DNA of 64,000 nt from CBDCDJ01 sp965215355 (lineage in GTDB: Bacteria > Deinococcota > Deinococci > Deinococcales > Trueperaceae), in NCBI GenBank assembly GCA_965215355.1, contig CBDCDJ010000007.1, positions 1,178,001 through 1,242,000 of the forward strand, read 5' to 3'. The first letter of the stretch is position 1. Each line of letters starts with the position of its first letter. The notes below the pieces were generated by a model. That model saw only the letters and a program-made list of their open reading frames with translations. It had not been told where the DNA came from and made no database searches. A program made the translations under genes and the position numbers. Positions 18,102-27,197 of the stretch are shown piece by piece.

Positions 18102-19060
18102 TTTTCCGGGTCGGGGACGGCGTTGAACGCCGCGGGCGGTCCCAGCGAACGCCAGTTCCACTCGCCGTCGCGGCGCGGCGGCCAGATGACGGCGGTCGCC
18201 TTGCCGGCGACGGCCAGGGCGGGAATCGGCCCGAAGTATTTCGAGTCTTCGCTGCCGCCCGGCAAGCGGTTGTCACCCATGACGAAGTAGTGGCCCTCGG
18301 GCACGACGAGGTCCAACACGAAGGGCTCGTCCTCGGGGGCGCCCGGCGGGACGGGCTCGAGCGCGTCAATCGTTCCGCCGTAAAACAGCTGTACGTTCGC
18401 GTCCGTGACCGGCAGGGGTTCGGGGTAGTAGGTGCTCACGGGCAGCCGACTCGGCAAGGCGACGCCGGCCTCGGTGTCGAAACCGACCGAGAAACCCGTC
18501 ACCTCGCCTTTTTCTTGGGTGACCACCGGAAAGTCGACCGGCTCAGGCTGAATTTCGCCCGTGGCGGTGATGAAACCCTGGTCGACGGGGGTGTCGTTGA
18601 CGTAGACCTGACCACCCTCGATACGCACGTGGTCGCCCGGCACGCCGACGACGCGTTTGATGAAAAAGGGCCGACAGTCGTAGAGGATTTGGGCCGGCAA
18701 AAAGCAGCTCGTCTCGATTTGAGCGTGCGGCGAGTTGGCGGGCTCGCGCACCACCACGATGTTGCCGCGCTGGTAGTCGCCCAGCACGCCCAGGCGGCGC
18801 AGCCACGTGTCGTACTTGGGGATGAACACGCGGTCGCCGGTAAGAAGCGACTGCAGCACGCTGCTGCTGCCCACGCCGCCGTTTAAGTTCGGCCGCATCG
18901 AACTGCCCACCACGCCGACCGTGTTGAAGGCGAAGGTGACGATCAAAAAAGCGACGACGAGCGCTTCGGCGTAACCCCGCACCTCGCTCCAAAAGCGGTC
19001 GCTGGCGCTCGGCTGCTGCGAGGACGGCCCTTCGGCCGGGGCGGACTTGGTGTTTGCCAT
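18098..19060 (-). CDS. lepB: Signal peptidase I
   Basis: A 320-residue membrane protease that cleaves signal peptides from exported proteins. One N-terminal helix (about 30-50) leads to the nucleophile Ser54 in GSSMRPNL; the general base Lys135 lies in PFFIKRVVGVPGD and the late box GHYFVMGDNRLPGGSEDSKY is intact. The segment between the last two boxes is longer than in E. coli LepB-type minimal enzymes. The -10 box TAGACT lies within the 3' end of the patatin gene upstream, so lepB has its own promoter although the genes are only 5 bp apart. Confidence 0.95.
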   Translation of the reverse strand: MANTKSAPAEGPSSQQPSASDRFWSEVRGYAEALVVAFLIVTFAFNTVGVVGSSMRPNLNGGVGSSSVLQSLLTGDRVFIPKYDTWLRRLGVLGDYQRGNIVVVREPANSPHAQIETSCFLPAQILYDCRPFFIKRVVGVPGDHVRIEGGQVYVNDTPVDQGFITATGEIQPEPVDFPVVTQEKGEVTGFSVGFDTEAGVALPSRLPVSTYYPEPLPVTDANVQLFYGGTIDALEPVPPGAPEDEPFVLDLVVPEGHYFVMGDNRLPGGSEDSKYFGPIPALAVAGKATAVIWPPRRDGEWNWRSLGPPAAFNAVPDPEN

Positions 19061-19065
19061 AAGCT

Positions 19066-19971
19066 TCAGTCTATCCTTTCAAAAGCGTTCAGCGCGTGAC
19101 GTTTAGCGACCGCCGCGCGGCGTTCCTGACCCGACCAGGGCAGCAGCCCGGCGGCGGTGAAGGCGCGAACCGCTTCTTCTTCCCCGAGGTCGGCGACGGC
19201 CTTGACGGCGTAAAACGACTCGACCCGCACGTGCGGCATACTGTGTTTGACGCGCACGTCGGCGGGGTGGAGGCAGTACTGCATCTCGGTCAGCACGCTC
19301 TGCATGATGTCGGTCGAGCGCAGCAGCATCTGCACCATCGGGTTGCGCCGCTCGAAGCGCATGGTGGCGATAAAGCGCTCCCACCAGCGCCCGTCGGCGG
19401 CTTCCGAAAAAGGCGACCTCCGCGGCGGCGTGGTGTCCGAGGCGATGGTGTAGTTGGCGTCCAAGAACCCCAACGCTTCGACCGGCAGGTTGTTGATGAT
19501 GCCGCCGTCGGCCAGGGTGCGCCCGCGGAACTGCAAGGGCTCGAAGGCACCCGGGTAACAGCTCGAGGCCCGCAGCGCAGTTATCAGGTCGCCCTCGGTG
19601 ATGAGGACCTCTTCGCCCGTCTCGACGTCGGCGGTGGTCACGGCGAGCGGCTTGTCCAGCTTGGCGAAGTCGCTCGGCAAGTGCTCGGCCAAAAAGGCGT
19701 GCAGGCGTTCGCCCTTGAAAAAGCCGAACTGCAGTGAAAAGTCGAGGACGTCGCGCCAGGAGAGCGAGCTGGCGAGGTCGTATATCTTCTCGGCCGAGTG
19801 TCCCGCCGCGTAAAACGCGCCTAGAATCGCGCCCATCGAGGTGCCCGCGACCACGTCGACCTTCAACTCGGTGCGCTCCAGGGCCCGCAGCACGCCGATG
19901 TGCGCGAAAGCCCGCGCCCCGCCGCCACTCAAGACCAGACCGACTCTGCGCTGACGTTTGGCCGTTTCCAT
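19066..19971 (-). CDS. Patatin-like phospholipase, RssA type
   Basis: A 301-residue patatin-fold lipid hydrolase. The oxyanion motif is SGGGARAFAHIG (15-26), the nucleophile Ser45 lies in AGTSMGA, and the Asp of the catalytic dyad is D155 in LADGGIINNLP. The family hydrolyses acyl esters of phospholipids; bacterial RssA-like members have unknown physiological substrates. There is no signal peptide, so it acts in the cytoplasm or at the inner membrane face. ATG 19971 fits a leaderless start (TACATT 7 bp upstream); a TTG at 19980 with GGAG 7 bp upstream is the alternative. Confidence 0.92.
   Translation of the reverse strand: METAKRQRRVGLVLSGGGARAFAHIGVLRALERTELKVDVVAGTSMGAILGAFYAAGHSAEKIYDLASSLSWRDVLDFSLQFGFFKGERLHAFLAEHLPSDFAKLDKPLAVTTADVETGEEVLITEGDLITALRASSCYPGAFEPLQFRGRTLADGGIINNLPVEALGFLDANYTIASDTTPPRRSPFSEAADGRWWERFIATMRFERRNPMVQMLLRSTDIMQSVLTEMQYCLHPADVRVKHSMPHVRVESFYAVKAVADLGEEEAVRAFTAAGLLPWSGQERRAAVAKRHALNAFERID
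19068..19073 (-). promoter_or_regulatory. -10 box TAGACT for lepB
   Basis: TAGACT ends 7 bp before the lepB ATG and overlaps the last codons of the patatin gene. Confidence 0.5.
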
Positions 19972-19978
19972 AGGCGTC

Positions 19979-19984
19979 AATGTA
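19979..19984 (-). promoter_or_regulatory. -10 box TACATT for the patatin gene
   Basis: TACATT ends 7 bp before ATG 19971. It competes with a GGAG-TTG start reading over the same bases. Confidence 0.4.
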
Positions 19985-20167
19985 GCACTCCGGTCGGTGC
20001 CGCGGGGTGACGGGGCGAGCGTGAGAGGTCACGCCCGGTCTTTGCAAACACCGCCTGCACGCGGTTTCCAACGGAGGAGACAAGAAGCTTGTGACTTTCC
20101 CCCACTCCCCACCTTCTCCCAACCCACCTTAAAATGCCGGGACGTCAAAACACACGCCTCTCCGGGG

Positions 20168-20173
20168 TACACT
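20168..20173 (+). promoter_or_regulatory. -10 box TACACT for the FAD oxidoreductase gene
   Basis: TACACT ends 7 bp before ATG 20181. Confidence 0.45.
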
Positions 20174-20180
20174 TCAGGAC

Positions 20181-21389
20181 ATGGCGGGCAACGTGCTGAA
20201 CCGGGCGGGGCTGGACTTGCCGCAGTCGCACTACGACACGCTTGTGATAGGCGGCGGGCTGCTGGGGCTCGCCTGCGCGTTTTACCTGCGCGCGCTGCAG
20301 CCCGAGGCCTCGCTCCTCGTCGTCGAGCAAGACGGCGTCCCGAGCGAGGCGGGCGCGACCTTCGCCTCGCCGGGCGTCGTGGCAGGCGGCTTTGAGGCCG
20401 CCGGCGTGCGGCGGCAGGCGGCGTGGGCGCGGCGCGAACTCGAGCAGCTGTCCGAGGTGACCGGCGTCACCCGCCCCCACGACGTCCCCCTTCACCCGGT
20501 CGGGCTGTTAAGTTTGTGCGAGGATGAAACGGCCGCCACGCGACCGGTTGAGAGCGTGCTCGAGACCCTGGAGGCGATTCAGGTCCGGGCGCTTCGGGCG
20601 CTCGTCGAGGTGGCCGCTTTTCCATATGCACGGCTCGAACCGCGCGGCGCTTACGGCAGCGCCGAGGCCGCCGCGCTCCACTACGGCCACGGGGCGGTCA
20701 AGCGCGGGGCCGACCTGCTGCTCAACGCTCGCGCGCTGCCCCTGTCGGAGCGCGAGTTTCGCGTGGAGCGGCTCGAGTTCGACCGCGCCATGCGGCGCGT
20801 GGTGACGCGGACCGAACGCCTGAGCGCTGGAAACGTCGTCGTCGCGGCGGGCGCTCTGACCGTCGGGTTTGTCGAGGCCGCGCTCGGCGCGCTGCTGCCC
20901 TTCAAGCGCGCTTATCGCCAGTACCCGCGCTTGGAAGCGGACGAACGCTTGCCCTTGAAAGACGGCCGCGTCGACTTGCCGGTCGTTCAAGTGGCGGGTT
21001 TCTTTTTGCGTCCGCAAGGCGAGGGTTTGCTCGTCGTCCCGCCCGCGCTGCCGCCCGACCCGGCCGGGTATGAGCCCACGGGCGCGCAACTCATGGGCGT
21101 GCGCGTGGGGGTGCGGCGCGAGCTGCTCGAGCTTTTGATGAACCAGACAGAGAGCATTCCGGCTTTCGGCTGGGAAAGTCTCAACCTCGGCAAGACGGTT
21201 CACAAGGTGCGCGGCGCGTGGGACGTGCTGACGCCGACGGGGAAACCCGAGTGGCAGCGCGCCGAAGCAACGAACCTCTACGCCCTGGTCGGCGGCGAAC
21301 ACGGTTTCGGTTTGGGCCTGGCGACCGCTTACGACCTCGCGGCGACACTCTCCGGGGTGGCGGAGCGGCCTTGGGAAAGGACCGAGTAA
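20181..21389 (+). CDS. FAD-dependent amine/amino-acid oxidoreductase (DAO family)
   Basis: A 402-residue flavoprotein of the D-amino-acid oxidase/glycine oxidase family. The FAD-binding GGGLLG motif lies at about residues 23-28 with a hydrophobic strand before it and VVEQDGVPSEAGATFASPGVV after it, which matches the second dinucleotide-contact region. The C-terminal GGEHGFGLGLATAYDLA is the usual closing FAD segment. Family members oxidise secondary or primary amines such as glycine, sarcosine or D-amino acids; the substrate is not clear here. The gene stands alone between divergent patatin and convergent glycosidase genes. Confidence 0.85.
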   Translation: MAGNVLNRAGLDLPQSHYDTLVIGGGLLGLACAFYLRALQPEASLLVVEQDGVPSEAGATFASPGVVAGGFEAAGVRRQAAWARRELEQLSEVTGVTRPHDVPLHPVGLLSLCEDETAATRPVESVLETLEAIQVRALRALVEVAAFPYARLEPRGAYGSAEAAALHYGHGAVKRGADLLLNARALPLSEREFRVERLEFDRAMRRVVTRTERLSAGNVVVAAGALTVGFVEAALGALLPFKRAYRQYPRLEADERLPLKDGRVDLPVVQVAGFFLRPQGEGLLVVPPALPPDPAGYEPTGAQLMGVRVGVRRELLELLMNQTESIPAFGWESLNLGKTVHKVRGAWDVLTPTGKPEWQRAEATNLYALVGGEHGFGLGLATAYDLAATLSGVAERPWERTE

Positions 21390-21456
21390 AAATCAAAAAG
21401 TAAAGCCGGAAGCTTCTCCCTTGCTCGAAACGCCTGTTCGGTGGCCGGAGGCTGAG

Positions 21457-23286
21457 TCAACTTGTAAAAACCAGGCTGCTTTTGGCGGACAGCTCGAGCC
21501 TCAACACACCGTCTTCAACCTGGAGCGTTTGGGGCTCGAGGGCGGACTCGAGCCGTTCATCCTTCAAACCGGCTTTCCACACGGGCAGTTCAATATTTGC
21601 AGCGTCGCCGCGGTTTATAACGACGAGAACAACGTCGTCGCCCAACACCCGCGCAAAGGCGTACACGTCGCCCTCGGCGTAGAGGCCTAAAAAAGCGCCT
21701 TCTTGCAAGACCTTTCGGTCACGGCGCAGTTTGATGAGCGTTTGGTAGTGCACTCGCAAGTCCCGGTCCCAAACTCGATCGTCCCACGGAAACGTGCGGC
21801 GCGAGTCGGGGTCGTTGCCGCCCTCCAAACCGACCTCGTCGCCGTAGTACACGCAAGGAACGCCGATGTAGGTGAACAGCAGCGTCACCGCGACTTTCAT
21901 AAGCGCTCTGTCGCCTTGCAAAAGGGTGAGTAAGCGCGCGGTGTCGTGCGAGTCGAGGAGGTTGAGTTGCGACAGTTGAATCTCGAAGGGCAGGCGGCCG
22001 CGCGCCCGCAACAGCAGATAGTCGAAGTCTCGAGCGTCGATGTGTACGCCTTCGCCCTGATGGTCCACGCCCGCCAAAAACTCGACCACCGGGCGGGTAA
22101 AGCCGTAATAGTTCATGGCCCCGTCTTCCTGGTCGCCCTGCAGCCACTTCGTCGCCTCGAAAAAGTGCTCGCCCAGGACATAAGCCTGCGGGTTTTCCTG
22201 GCGCAAGGTGTGGCGGAAGTGCCGGACGTAGGTGGCGTTGTTCGTCGCTCCGGTGCCGTCGCCCAGCATGTGCAACACGTCGAAGCGCCAGCCGTCGATG
22301 CGGTAGGGCGCGCGCAGCCACGTCCTCAGCACGGCGTCGTCGTTTTCGTAAATTTTTTGCCTTACCGAAGGGTGGCTGTAGTTCAGCACCGGCAGCGTTC
22401 TGACGCCGTACCAGCCGAAGTAACTTTCGGGGTCGTCGCTGGTGAACGTGTAAAAACCGCGGGTCGGCGACTCGGCCGAACGGTAAGCGCCGGGCGTCGC
22501 CGCCTCGCCGTAGCGGTCGAACCAGGCGTGCCGCTCCGAGGTGTGGTTGACGACCGCGTCGAGAATAATTCTCACGCCTCGTTCGTGCAGCTCCCGGCAC
22601 AGCCGCGCGAAGGTTTCTTTGCTGCCGAAGTGCGGGTCGATGTCGTCATAATCGGCGGTGTCGTACTTGTGGCTGCTCGGCGAGGTGAAAATCGGGTTGA
22701 GGTAGAGCGCGGTGACGCCCAAGTCTTGCAAGTAGGGCAGCTTTTGGAGGATGCCTTCAAGGTCGCCGCCGTAAAATTCGCGCGCACCCTGCCGCCGGTC
22801 GGGGGGTTCGCCCCAGGTTTTCGCCACCACGGGTTGGCCCTCGTAAAGGTACTCGCCGCTGCGGACGTTGTTGCTCGGGTCGCCGTCGCAAAAGCGTTCG
22901 GGAAAAATCTGGTAGAACACCTGCGACCACACCCAGCGCGCGGGCTCGTACGTTGGGTTGAGGCGGAAGTGCAGGTCGCGTTCGGGAAAGTAAGGCGTGA
23001 CCCCCGCCTCGCTGAGCCAGTACTGAAGGCCGCCGACGAGGAGCTTAAAGGCGTACAGCGTAACCTCTTCGGCCGGGTTGAGCTTCAAAAGGCCTTCGTA
23101 GGTCGTCCAGGTGGGGGTCGTTTTTGTTTTGCGCAACGGGCTCAGAAATTGCTCGTTGTCGGGCTCGCTGCGCAGCCAGGCGCGCTCGAGCCTCAGGTCC
23201 GCGGGCACGCGCAAGCTTAAAGTATAGCCCTTGTCGCTGCGCTCCAAAAAGTCCGGCGTGGGCGCGTGAAAGGCGAATACTCCCAT
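21457..23286 (-). CDS. GH13 maltodextrin glycosidase (neopullulanase/MalZ type)
   Basis: A 609-residue cytoplasmic glycoside hydrolase. An N-terminal beta domain (1-110, CBM34-like) precedes the TIM barrel, which starts at VFYQIFPERF. The conserved regions are DAVVNHTS (243-250), the nucleophile D336 in GWRFDVLHM, the acid/base E373 in VLGEHFFEATKWLQG and D448 in LLDSHDTARL. The short C-terminal beta domain is complete. Such enzymes cut maltodextrins or pullulan from the inside or trim maltose and glucose, feeding the same pool as the phosphorylase at 10.4 kb. No signal peptide. Start supported by a TAAGCT box 7 bp upstream. Confidence 0.93.
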   Translation of the reverse strand: MGVFAFHAPTPDFLERSDKGYTLSLRVPADLRLERAWLRSEPDNEQFLSPLRKTKTTPTWTTYEGLLKLNPAEEVTLYAFKLLVGGLQYWLSEAGVTPYFPERDLHFRLNPTYEPARWVWSQVFYQIFPERFCDGDPSNNVRSGEYLYEGQPVVAKTWGEPPDRRQGAREFYGGDLEGILQKLPYLQDLGVTALYLNPIFTSPSSHKYDTADYDDIDPHFGSKETFARLCRELHERGVRIILDAVVNHTSERHAWFDRYGEAATPGAYRSAESPTRGFYTFTSDDPESYFGWYGVRTLPVLNYSHPSVRQKIYENDDAVLRTWLRAPYRIDGWRFDVLHMLGDGTGATNNATYVRHFRHTLRQENPQAYVLGEHFFEATKWLQGDQEDGAMNYYGFTRPVVEFLAGVDHQGEGVHIDARDFDYLLLRARGRLPFEIQLSQLNLLDSHDTARLLTLLQGDRALMKVAVTLLFTYIGVPCVYYGDEVGLEGGNDPDSRRTFPWDDRVWDRDLRVHYQTLIKLRRDRKVLQEGAFLGLYAEGDVYAFARVLGDDVVLVVINRGDAANIELPVWKAGLKDERLESALEPQTLQVEDGVLRLELSAKSSLVFTS

Positions 23287-23293
23287 GCTCGCC

Positions 23294-23299
23294 AGCTTA
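23294..23299 (-). promoter_or_regulatory. -10 box TAAGCT for the GH13 gene
   Basis: TAAGCT ends 7 bp before the ATG. Confidence 0.45.
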
Positions 23300-23397
23300 C
23301 CAGAACGGGCTGCGCCGCCCCGAGTGGTTGCAAACGAGCGGCGTGACTTTTACACGTCGAAGGTTCAAATACCCGTCCGTGTTTCGGCGGCAGGGGT

Positions 23398-23403
23398 TAG
23401 ACT
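23398..23403 (+). promoter_or_regulatory. -10 box TAGACT for the glycosyltransferase gene
   Basis: TAGACT ends 8 bp before ATG 23412; a GAGAG within the gap could also act as a weak ribosome-binding site. Confidence 0.4.
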
Positions 23404-23411
23404 TGAGAGCG

Positions 23412-24311
23412 ATGACTGTCGAAACAACGAACCCGTCTGAAGTAACCGTTGCGGCCAGCGTCGTCATCCCCTGTTACAACTGCGCCGACGTCGTCGGTGA
23501 GCAGCTCACGGCGCTGGCGAGCCAAACCCTCGAGCGGCCTTGGGAGGTTTTGCTCGTCGACAACGGCGGCGGCGACGACCTCGCCGCGGCCGTCGCGCCG
23601 TTCCGAGACCGTTTGCCCGGTCTGCGCGTCGTCACGGCGACCGACGCGCGCGGCGCGGCGCACGCTAGAAACGTCGGCGCGGCGGCCGCGCGTGGCCGCG
23701 TGCTGCTCTTCGCCGACGCCGACGACGTGGTCGGCGCGGGCTGGCTCGAGGCGATGGTCGAGGCTTTGGAGCGTCACCCGTTCGTCGCCTGCCGCATGGA
23801 CTTCGACAAACTCAACGCGCCGACCGAGGGCCGGGCGCGGCGCAGCATCCAGCAAGAGGGTTTGCAGGTCTACAGCTACCCCGACTTTTTACCCCACGCG
23901 GCCGGCGGCACGCTCGGGGTGAGGCGTGAGGTTCACGAGGCCGTGGGCGGCTTCGACACCTCGCTTTTGAAGCTGCAGGACACCGACTACTGTTGGCGCG
24001 TCCAGCTCGCCGGCTATGACATGGCCTTCGTGCCCGACGCGGTCGTCCACTACCGACTGCGCGAGACCCTTGGCGAGACCTGGCGGCAAGCGTTCAAGTA
24101 CGGCGAATACAACGTCAAACTCTACCAGCTCTACAGAAACAAGGGCATGGGCAAGATAGGCGTGCGGCGCGGCTTGCGCGGCTGGTACTACCTGGTGCGA
24201 CAGCTCCCACACTTGTTCCAAGAGGACAAACGCAGCAAAGTGGTCTGGAACACGGCCTGGCGGCTCGGACGTCTGTACGGCTCGGTGCGCTACCGCGTGT
24301 TTGCGCTGTAG
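23412..24311 (+). CDS. Family 2 glycosyltransferase
   Basis: A 299-residue GT-A fold enzyme. ASVVIPCYNCADVVGEQL opens the nucleotide-sugar domain, LLVDNGGGDD follows, and the metal-binding DxD-like motif is LLFADADDVV. GGFDTSLLKLQDTDYCWRVQLAGY is the acceptor-side motif of family 2. The C-terminal 60 residues are basic and may rest on the membrane. The reading frame is open for 96 codons further upstream, but that part looks non-coding and the -10 box fits ATG 23412. Substrate unknown; it may decorate a surface polysaccharide. Confidence 0.9.
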   Translation: MTVETTNPSEVTVAASVVIPCYNCADVVGEQLTALASQTLERPWEVLLVDNGGGDDLAAAVAPFRDRLPGLRVVTATDARGAAHARNVGAAAARGRVLLFADADDVVGAGWLEAMVEALERHPFVACRMDFDKLNAPTEGRARRSIQQEGLQVYSYPDFLPHAAGGTLGVRREVHEAVGGFDTSLLKLQDTDYCWRVQLAGYDMAFVPDAVVHYRLRETLGETWRQAFKYGEYNVKLYQLYRNKGMGKIGVRRGLRGWYYLVRQLPHLFQEDKRSKVVWNTAWRLGRLYGSVRYRVFAL

Positions 24312-24408
24312 GTTGGAGTGCTGTAGCTCGGCCCTGTAGATTGAGCAAAAAGCTCGAGGGCGACTTTTCAACCTCGCGCCCCAAGCCCACGCCCAAACAA
24401 AAACGAGC

Positions 24409-24414
24409 TAAACT
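24409..24414 (+). promoter_or_regulatory. -10 box TAAACT for the GNAT gene
   Basis: TAAACT ends 6 bp before ATG 24421. Confidence 0.5.
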
Positions 24415-24420
24415 CGCCCC

Positions 24421-24993
24421 ATGACTTTGCCCGACGTGCCCGAACAGCTCTTCACCCCTAGGCTTCTCATCCGGCCGCCGCGTGTGGACGACGTACCCGA
24501 AATCTACGCGGCGGTGTGCGAATCGCTGCCGGACTTGAAACCCTGGCTGCCCTGGGCGACGGATGAATACTCGCTGCAAAGCTGCGAGGAAAACACGCGG
24601 AGCGCGGTGGCGAAGTTTATTACCCGCGAAGACCTCCGCTACCACTTTCACGACAAAACGACGGGCGACCTGCTCGTTTGCAGCGGCCTGCACCGCATCG
24701 ACTGGCGCGTACCGAAGTTCGAAATCGGCTACTGGTGCCGCAGTTCGCAAAGCGGCCACGGCTACGTGAGCGAGGGCGTGACGGCCTTGACCGAACTGGC
24801 CCTGGAAACTTTGGGGGCGGCAAGGGTTGAGATTCGCTGCGACGACCTGAACCTGCGCAGCTTCGGCGTGGCCGAGCGCTGCGGCTACGGGCTCGAGGGT
24901 ACTCTAAGAAACGCCGGTCGCTCGCCCGCGGGCGAGCTGCGCTCGACGCGCGTCTACGCCCGCACCGCGCAAAGCCATTTCAAAGGCAGGTGA
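24421..24993 (+). CDS. GNAT acetyltransferase, RimJ/RimL type
   Basis: A 190-residue acetyl-CoA-dependent N-acyltransferase. It opens with LFTPRLLIRPPRVDDVPEIYAAV, typical of the RimJ/RimL branch; the CoA-binding motif A is IGYWCRSSQSGHGYVSEGVTAL, and EIRCDDLNLRSFGVAERCGYGLEGTLRN is the conserved motif B. Targets in this branch include ribosomal protein N-termini and small amines; the target is unknown here. The IS5-family element inserted 7 bp after its stop, so the coding sequence is intact but any native terminator was displaced. Confidence 0.9.
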   Translation: MTLPDVPEQLFTPRLLIRPPRVDDVPEIYAAVCESLPDLKPWLPWATDEYSLQSCEENTRSAVAKFITREDLRYHFHDKTTGDLLVCSGLHRIDWRVPKFEIGYWCRSSQSGHGYVSEGVTALTELALETLGAARVEIRCDDLNLRSFGVAERCGYGLEGTLRNAGRSPAGELRSTRVYARTAQSHFKGR

Positions 24994-25087
24994 ACTTTCA
25001 GAGCAAAGCGGCTTTGTTGCATGAAACAATAAGGGGAGGTAGCTTCGCCAGCGTACCACGGGACTCAACTTGCGGGGTAACTAATAG

Positions 25088-26268
25088 CAGGGCAACCGCA
25101 AAGTCAGCATTGGAGGAGTTTAAGGAGGTAACTTCGGTCCCAGCCTGCACGTAGGCGCTTGGCTTCTACCCCAGCCTTGACGGTTTTGTCACGTTTTAAG
25201 AGATTAACGGCTAGGTGTCTAAGCACAACCCAATTCGCCTGCGCATTCATGAGGCGAGCGCGAGAGCTGTCTTCATCGAAAGCGACATCGAGCACCCAAT
25301 GAAGGCCGTTTTCAATGCCCCAGTGAAAGCGTGCGGCTCTGAGCGCGCGTTCAGCGTCGAGCGGCAAGCTGGTAAGGAAGTAACGGGTGTGGCTACTGAT
25401 ACTACCTTTGAGCGTACGTGTTGCCTGAACGCGAACGATACTGCTTAAGTCACGCCAGCCCTCACGTTCATGTAACCACTCAGGCGCGGCTAAGACCCAG
25501 CACTCACGGGTCTCGCTACGGCCATGACCCTGCTCGTCGGTTCTAGTATGGCTGTGTTCTAAGTCCCAGCCGACCTTGCTGGCATAGTCAAAAAAATCTT
25601 TGACATCTTCGAACAGGGTCGGATGGTTGTCTTTGAGGGCCAGTAGATAATGCGCCTGATACTCGCGCACCGTCCAGGCGATGTTTTTCTGACAACCCAT
25701 AGCGTCGGTGGTCACCACTGCCCCAGCGGGATTGACAATTTCCAATAGGTCAGGGATGACGATTATTTCATTAGTCTTGTCAGGTACTTGGTCCTGAGCA
25801 AGAACCAGTTCAGCCTGACTCGACCAAACACTCACCGTGTGCAGCGCCCCTAAGCCGTTTCTATGTGAGCGTCTAGCTGTTTTGCCGTCGACTGCCAGCA
25901 CCTCATCTTCACCGGCAAGTTCAGGCAGTACCAAAGTCTTAGTCCACTCCAGAAACCGCGCTTGCCAAACGTTAGGATTGAGTAGCGCAAACACGCGCTC
26001 GAAGGTGTCTTGACTAGGAATGCCCGAAGCAAGCTCCAGAAACGTTCTCAACCACACCTCCTGAGCAAGCGCGTACTGCTGAATCTGGCTGTACGTGTTG
26101 GCACCGCAGATGACGGCTAAGATGCTGATGCTCACAATGTCGCAGAGTTTATGTCTGATGCCACGCGCCTTGCGAGGGTCGGGCATATCCGAAAAGTGTG
26201 CGAGAACTTCGGAAACCTTGATTTCTGTCATTGCTTAACTTTAACTCTGGGACTTTGCGGTTGCCCTG
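25088..26268 (-). mobile_element. ISAs1-family insertion sequence nested in the IS5-family element
   Basis: A 1181-bp element with 18-bp perfect terminal inverted repeats CAGGGCAACCGCAAAGTC, flanked by the perfect 10-bp duplication TAACTAATAG (25078-25087 and 26269-26278). Intact ends, duplication and transposase suggest a recent, possibly still mobile insertion. Its ends match those of the MITE-like elements at 29739 and 33442. Confidence 0.95.
25104..26231 (-). CDS. ISAs1-family transposase
   Basis: A 375-residue DDE transposase of the ISAs1/H-repeat family. It begins with the family domain (HFSDMPDPRKARGIRHKLCDIV); the acidic triad can be placed at VLAVDGKTARRS, VVTTDAMGCQKN and HWGIENGLHWVLDV. 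It fills the element almost end to end. The gene is less GC-rich than the host. Full length, no frameshift seen. Confidence 0.95.
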   Translation of the reverse strand: MTEIKVSEVLAHFSDMPDPRKARGIRHKLCDIVSISILAVICGANTYSQIQQYALAQEVWLRTFLELASGIPSQDTFERVFALLNPNVWQARFLEWTKTLVLPELAGEDEVLAVDGKTARRSHRNGLGALHTVSVWSSQAELVLAQDQVPDKTNEIIVIPDLLEIVNPAGAVVTTDAMGCQKNIAWTVREYQAHYLLALKDNHPTLFEDVKDFFDYASKVGWDLEHSHTRTDEQGHGRSETRECWVLAAPEWLHEREGWRDLSSIVRVQATRTLKGSISSHTRYFLTSLPLDAERALRAARFHWGIENGLHWVLDVAFDEDSSRARLMNAQANWVVLRHLAVNLLKRDKTVKAGVEAKRLRAGWDRSYLLKLLQC

Positions 26269-27197
26269 TAACTAATAGGCTTTGCAAGGTAGGTCATTTT
26301 GTTGAGAGCTTTGCACTTGAGCTTGAGTTCAGCAACCTGGTTTCGAAAGAGGCGATAGGCGGCTTTGTCACTAAAGATAGTCTTGAAGCGGAACATAGCG
26401 GTTTCGGCCATAAAGCGGCGGTGATAGTCAGTAAGGCGTTTCCACTTAGCACGTCCATGTTTTCTGATGAGGCGTAAGTTCTGGTCACGAGGGTGGGGGT
26501 CCAACTTACAGTTGCCGTGTTGCCAGATTTTCGCATCCTTACGAGGTGGGATAGCAGCTCTGGCTTTACGTTTCTGAATTGTTTCGTAACAGTCACGGCT
26601 GTCATAAGCGCCGTCAGCACTGACTTGCTCAAGCTCGTCGTCTATCTGACCGAGTAGCGTGTCTAAGAGCTGAGAATCTTTTTTGTTATTGAGGCTGACT
26701 TCGACCGCTAGAATTTCACCTGTCCCTTCGTCTAGTGCCAGGTGCAGTTTACGCCAGGTACGGCGCTTACTTATCCCGTGCTGGCGGGTTTTCCATTCTC
26801 CTTCACCGTAAACCTTAATCCCGGTAGCGTCGATAACCACATGTCTTGCCCCTTCTTTTGGGATGATGGGAAGCTTAAGGTCTAAAGCAGCCAGCCGTCT
26901 CGACAAGGTGCTGTGCTCGGGTACGGCCAAGTCAAATTCCATAAGTTCAAACACCGACTCGACCAGCCCCACAGCCTGCCGCCCTGCCAAGCTATAGATG
27001 CTTTTTATAGTCGCTACGGTTTCAATGGCTAAATCACTATACGTATGACTCGCACCCCGCTTACCTGTCTTTCCCTTACTCAGCCACATTTCAACAGCTG
27101 TTTCATCCAGCCAGAACGTAAGACTTCCTCTTTGTTTTAGACCTGCGTTATACTCAGACCAGTTGCGGACTCTGTAGTGTCTAGGTTTTTTGCTCAC
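26241..27197 (-). CDS. IS5-family transposase with altered C-terminus
   Basis: A 318-residue DDE transposase of the IS903 branch (opening RNWSEYNAGLKQRGSLTFWLDE). The triad is visible at HVVIDATGIKVYG, VSADGAYDSRD and FMAETAMFRFK. The ISAs1 insertion fell in its last codons: reconstruction without that element gives an ending ISYPAS, whereas now translation runs 27 bp into the ISAs1 end and finishes ISYRATAKSQS. Only three native residues are lost, so the enzyme may still work. Confidence 0.93.
   Translation of the reverse strand: MSKKPRHYRVRNWSEYNAGLKQRGSLTFWLDETAVEMWLSKGKTGKRGASHTYSDLAIETVATIKSIYSLAGRQAVGLVESVFELMEFDLAVPEHSTLSRRLAALDLKLPIIPKEGARHVVIDATGIKVYGEGEWKTRQHGISKRRTWRKLHLALDEGTGEILAVEVSLNNKKDSQLLDTLLGQIDDELEQVSADGAYDSRDCYETIQKRKARAAIPPRKDAKIWQHGNCKLDPHPRDQNLRLIRKHGRAKWKRLTDYHRRFMAETAMFRFKTIFSDKAAYRLFRNQVAELKLKCKALNKMTYLAKPISYRATAKSQS

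Noticed and set aside
23355..23385. A tRNA-like T-loop (GGTTCAAAT)
   Set aside because: The flanking bases do not pair as a T-stem, and no anticodon or acceptor arm is present.
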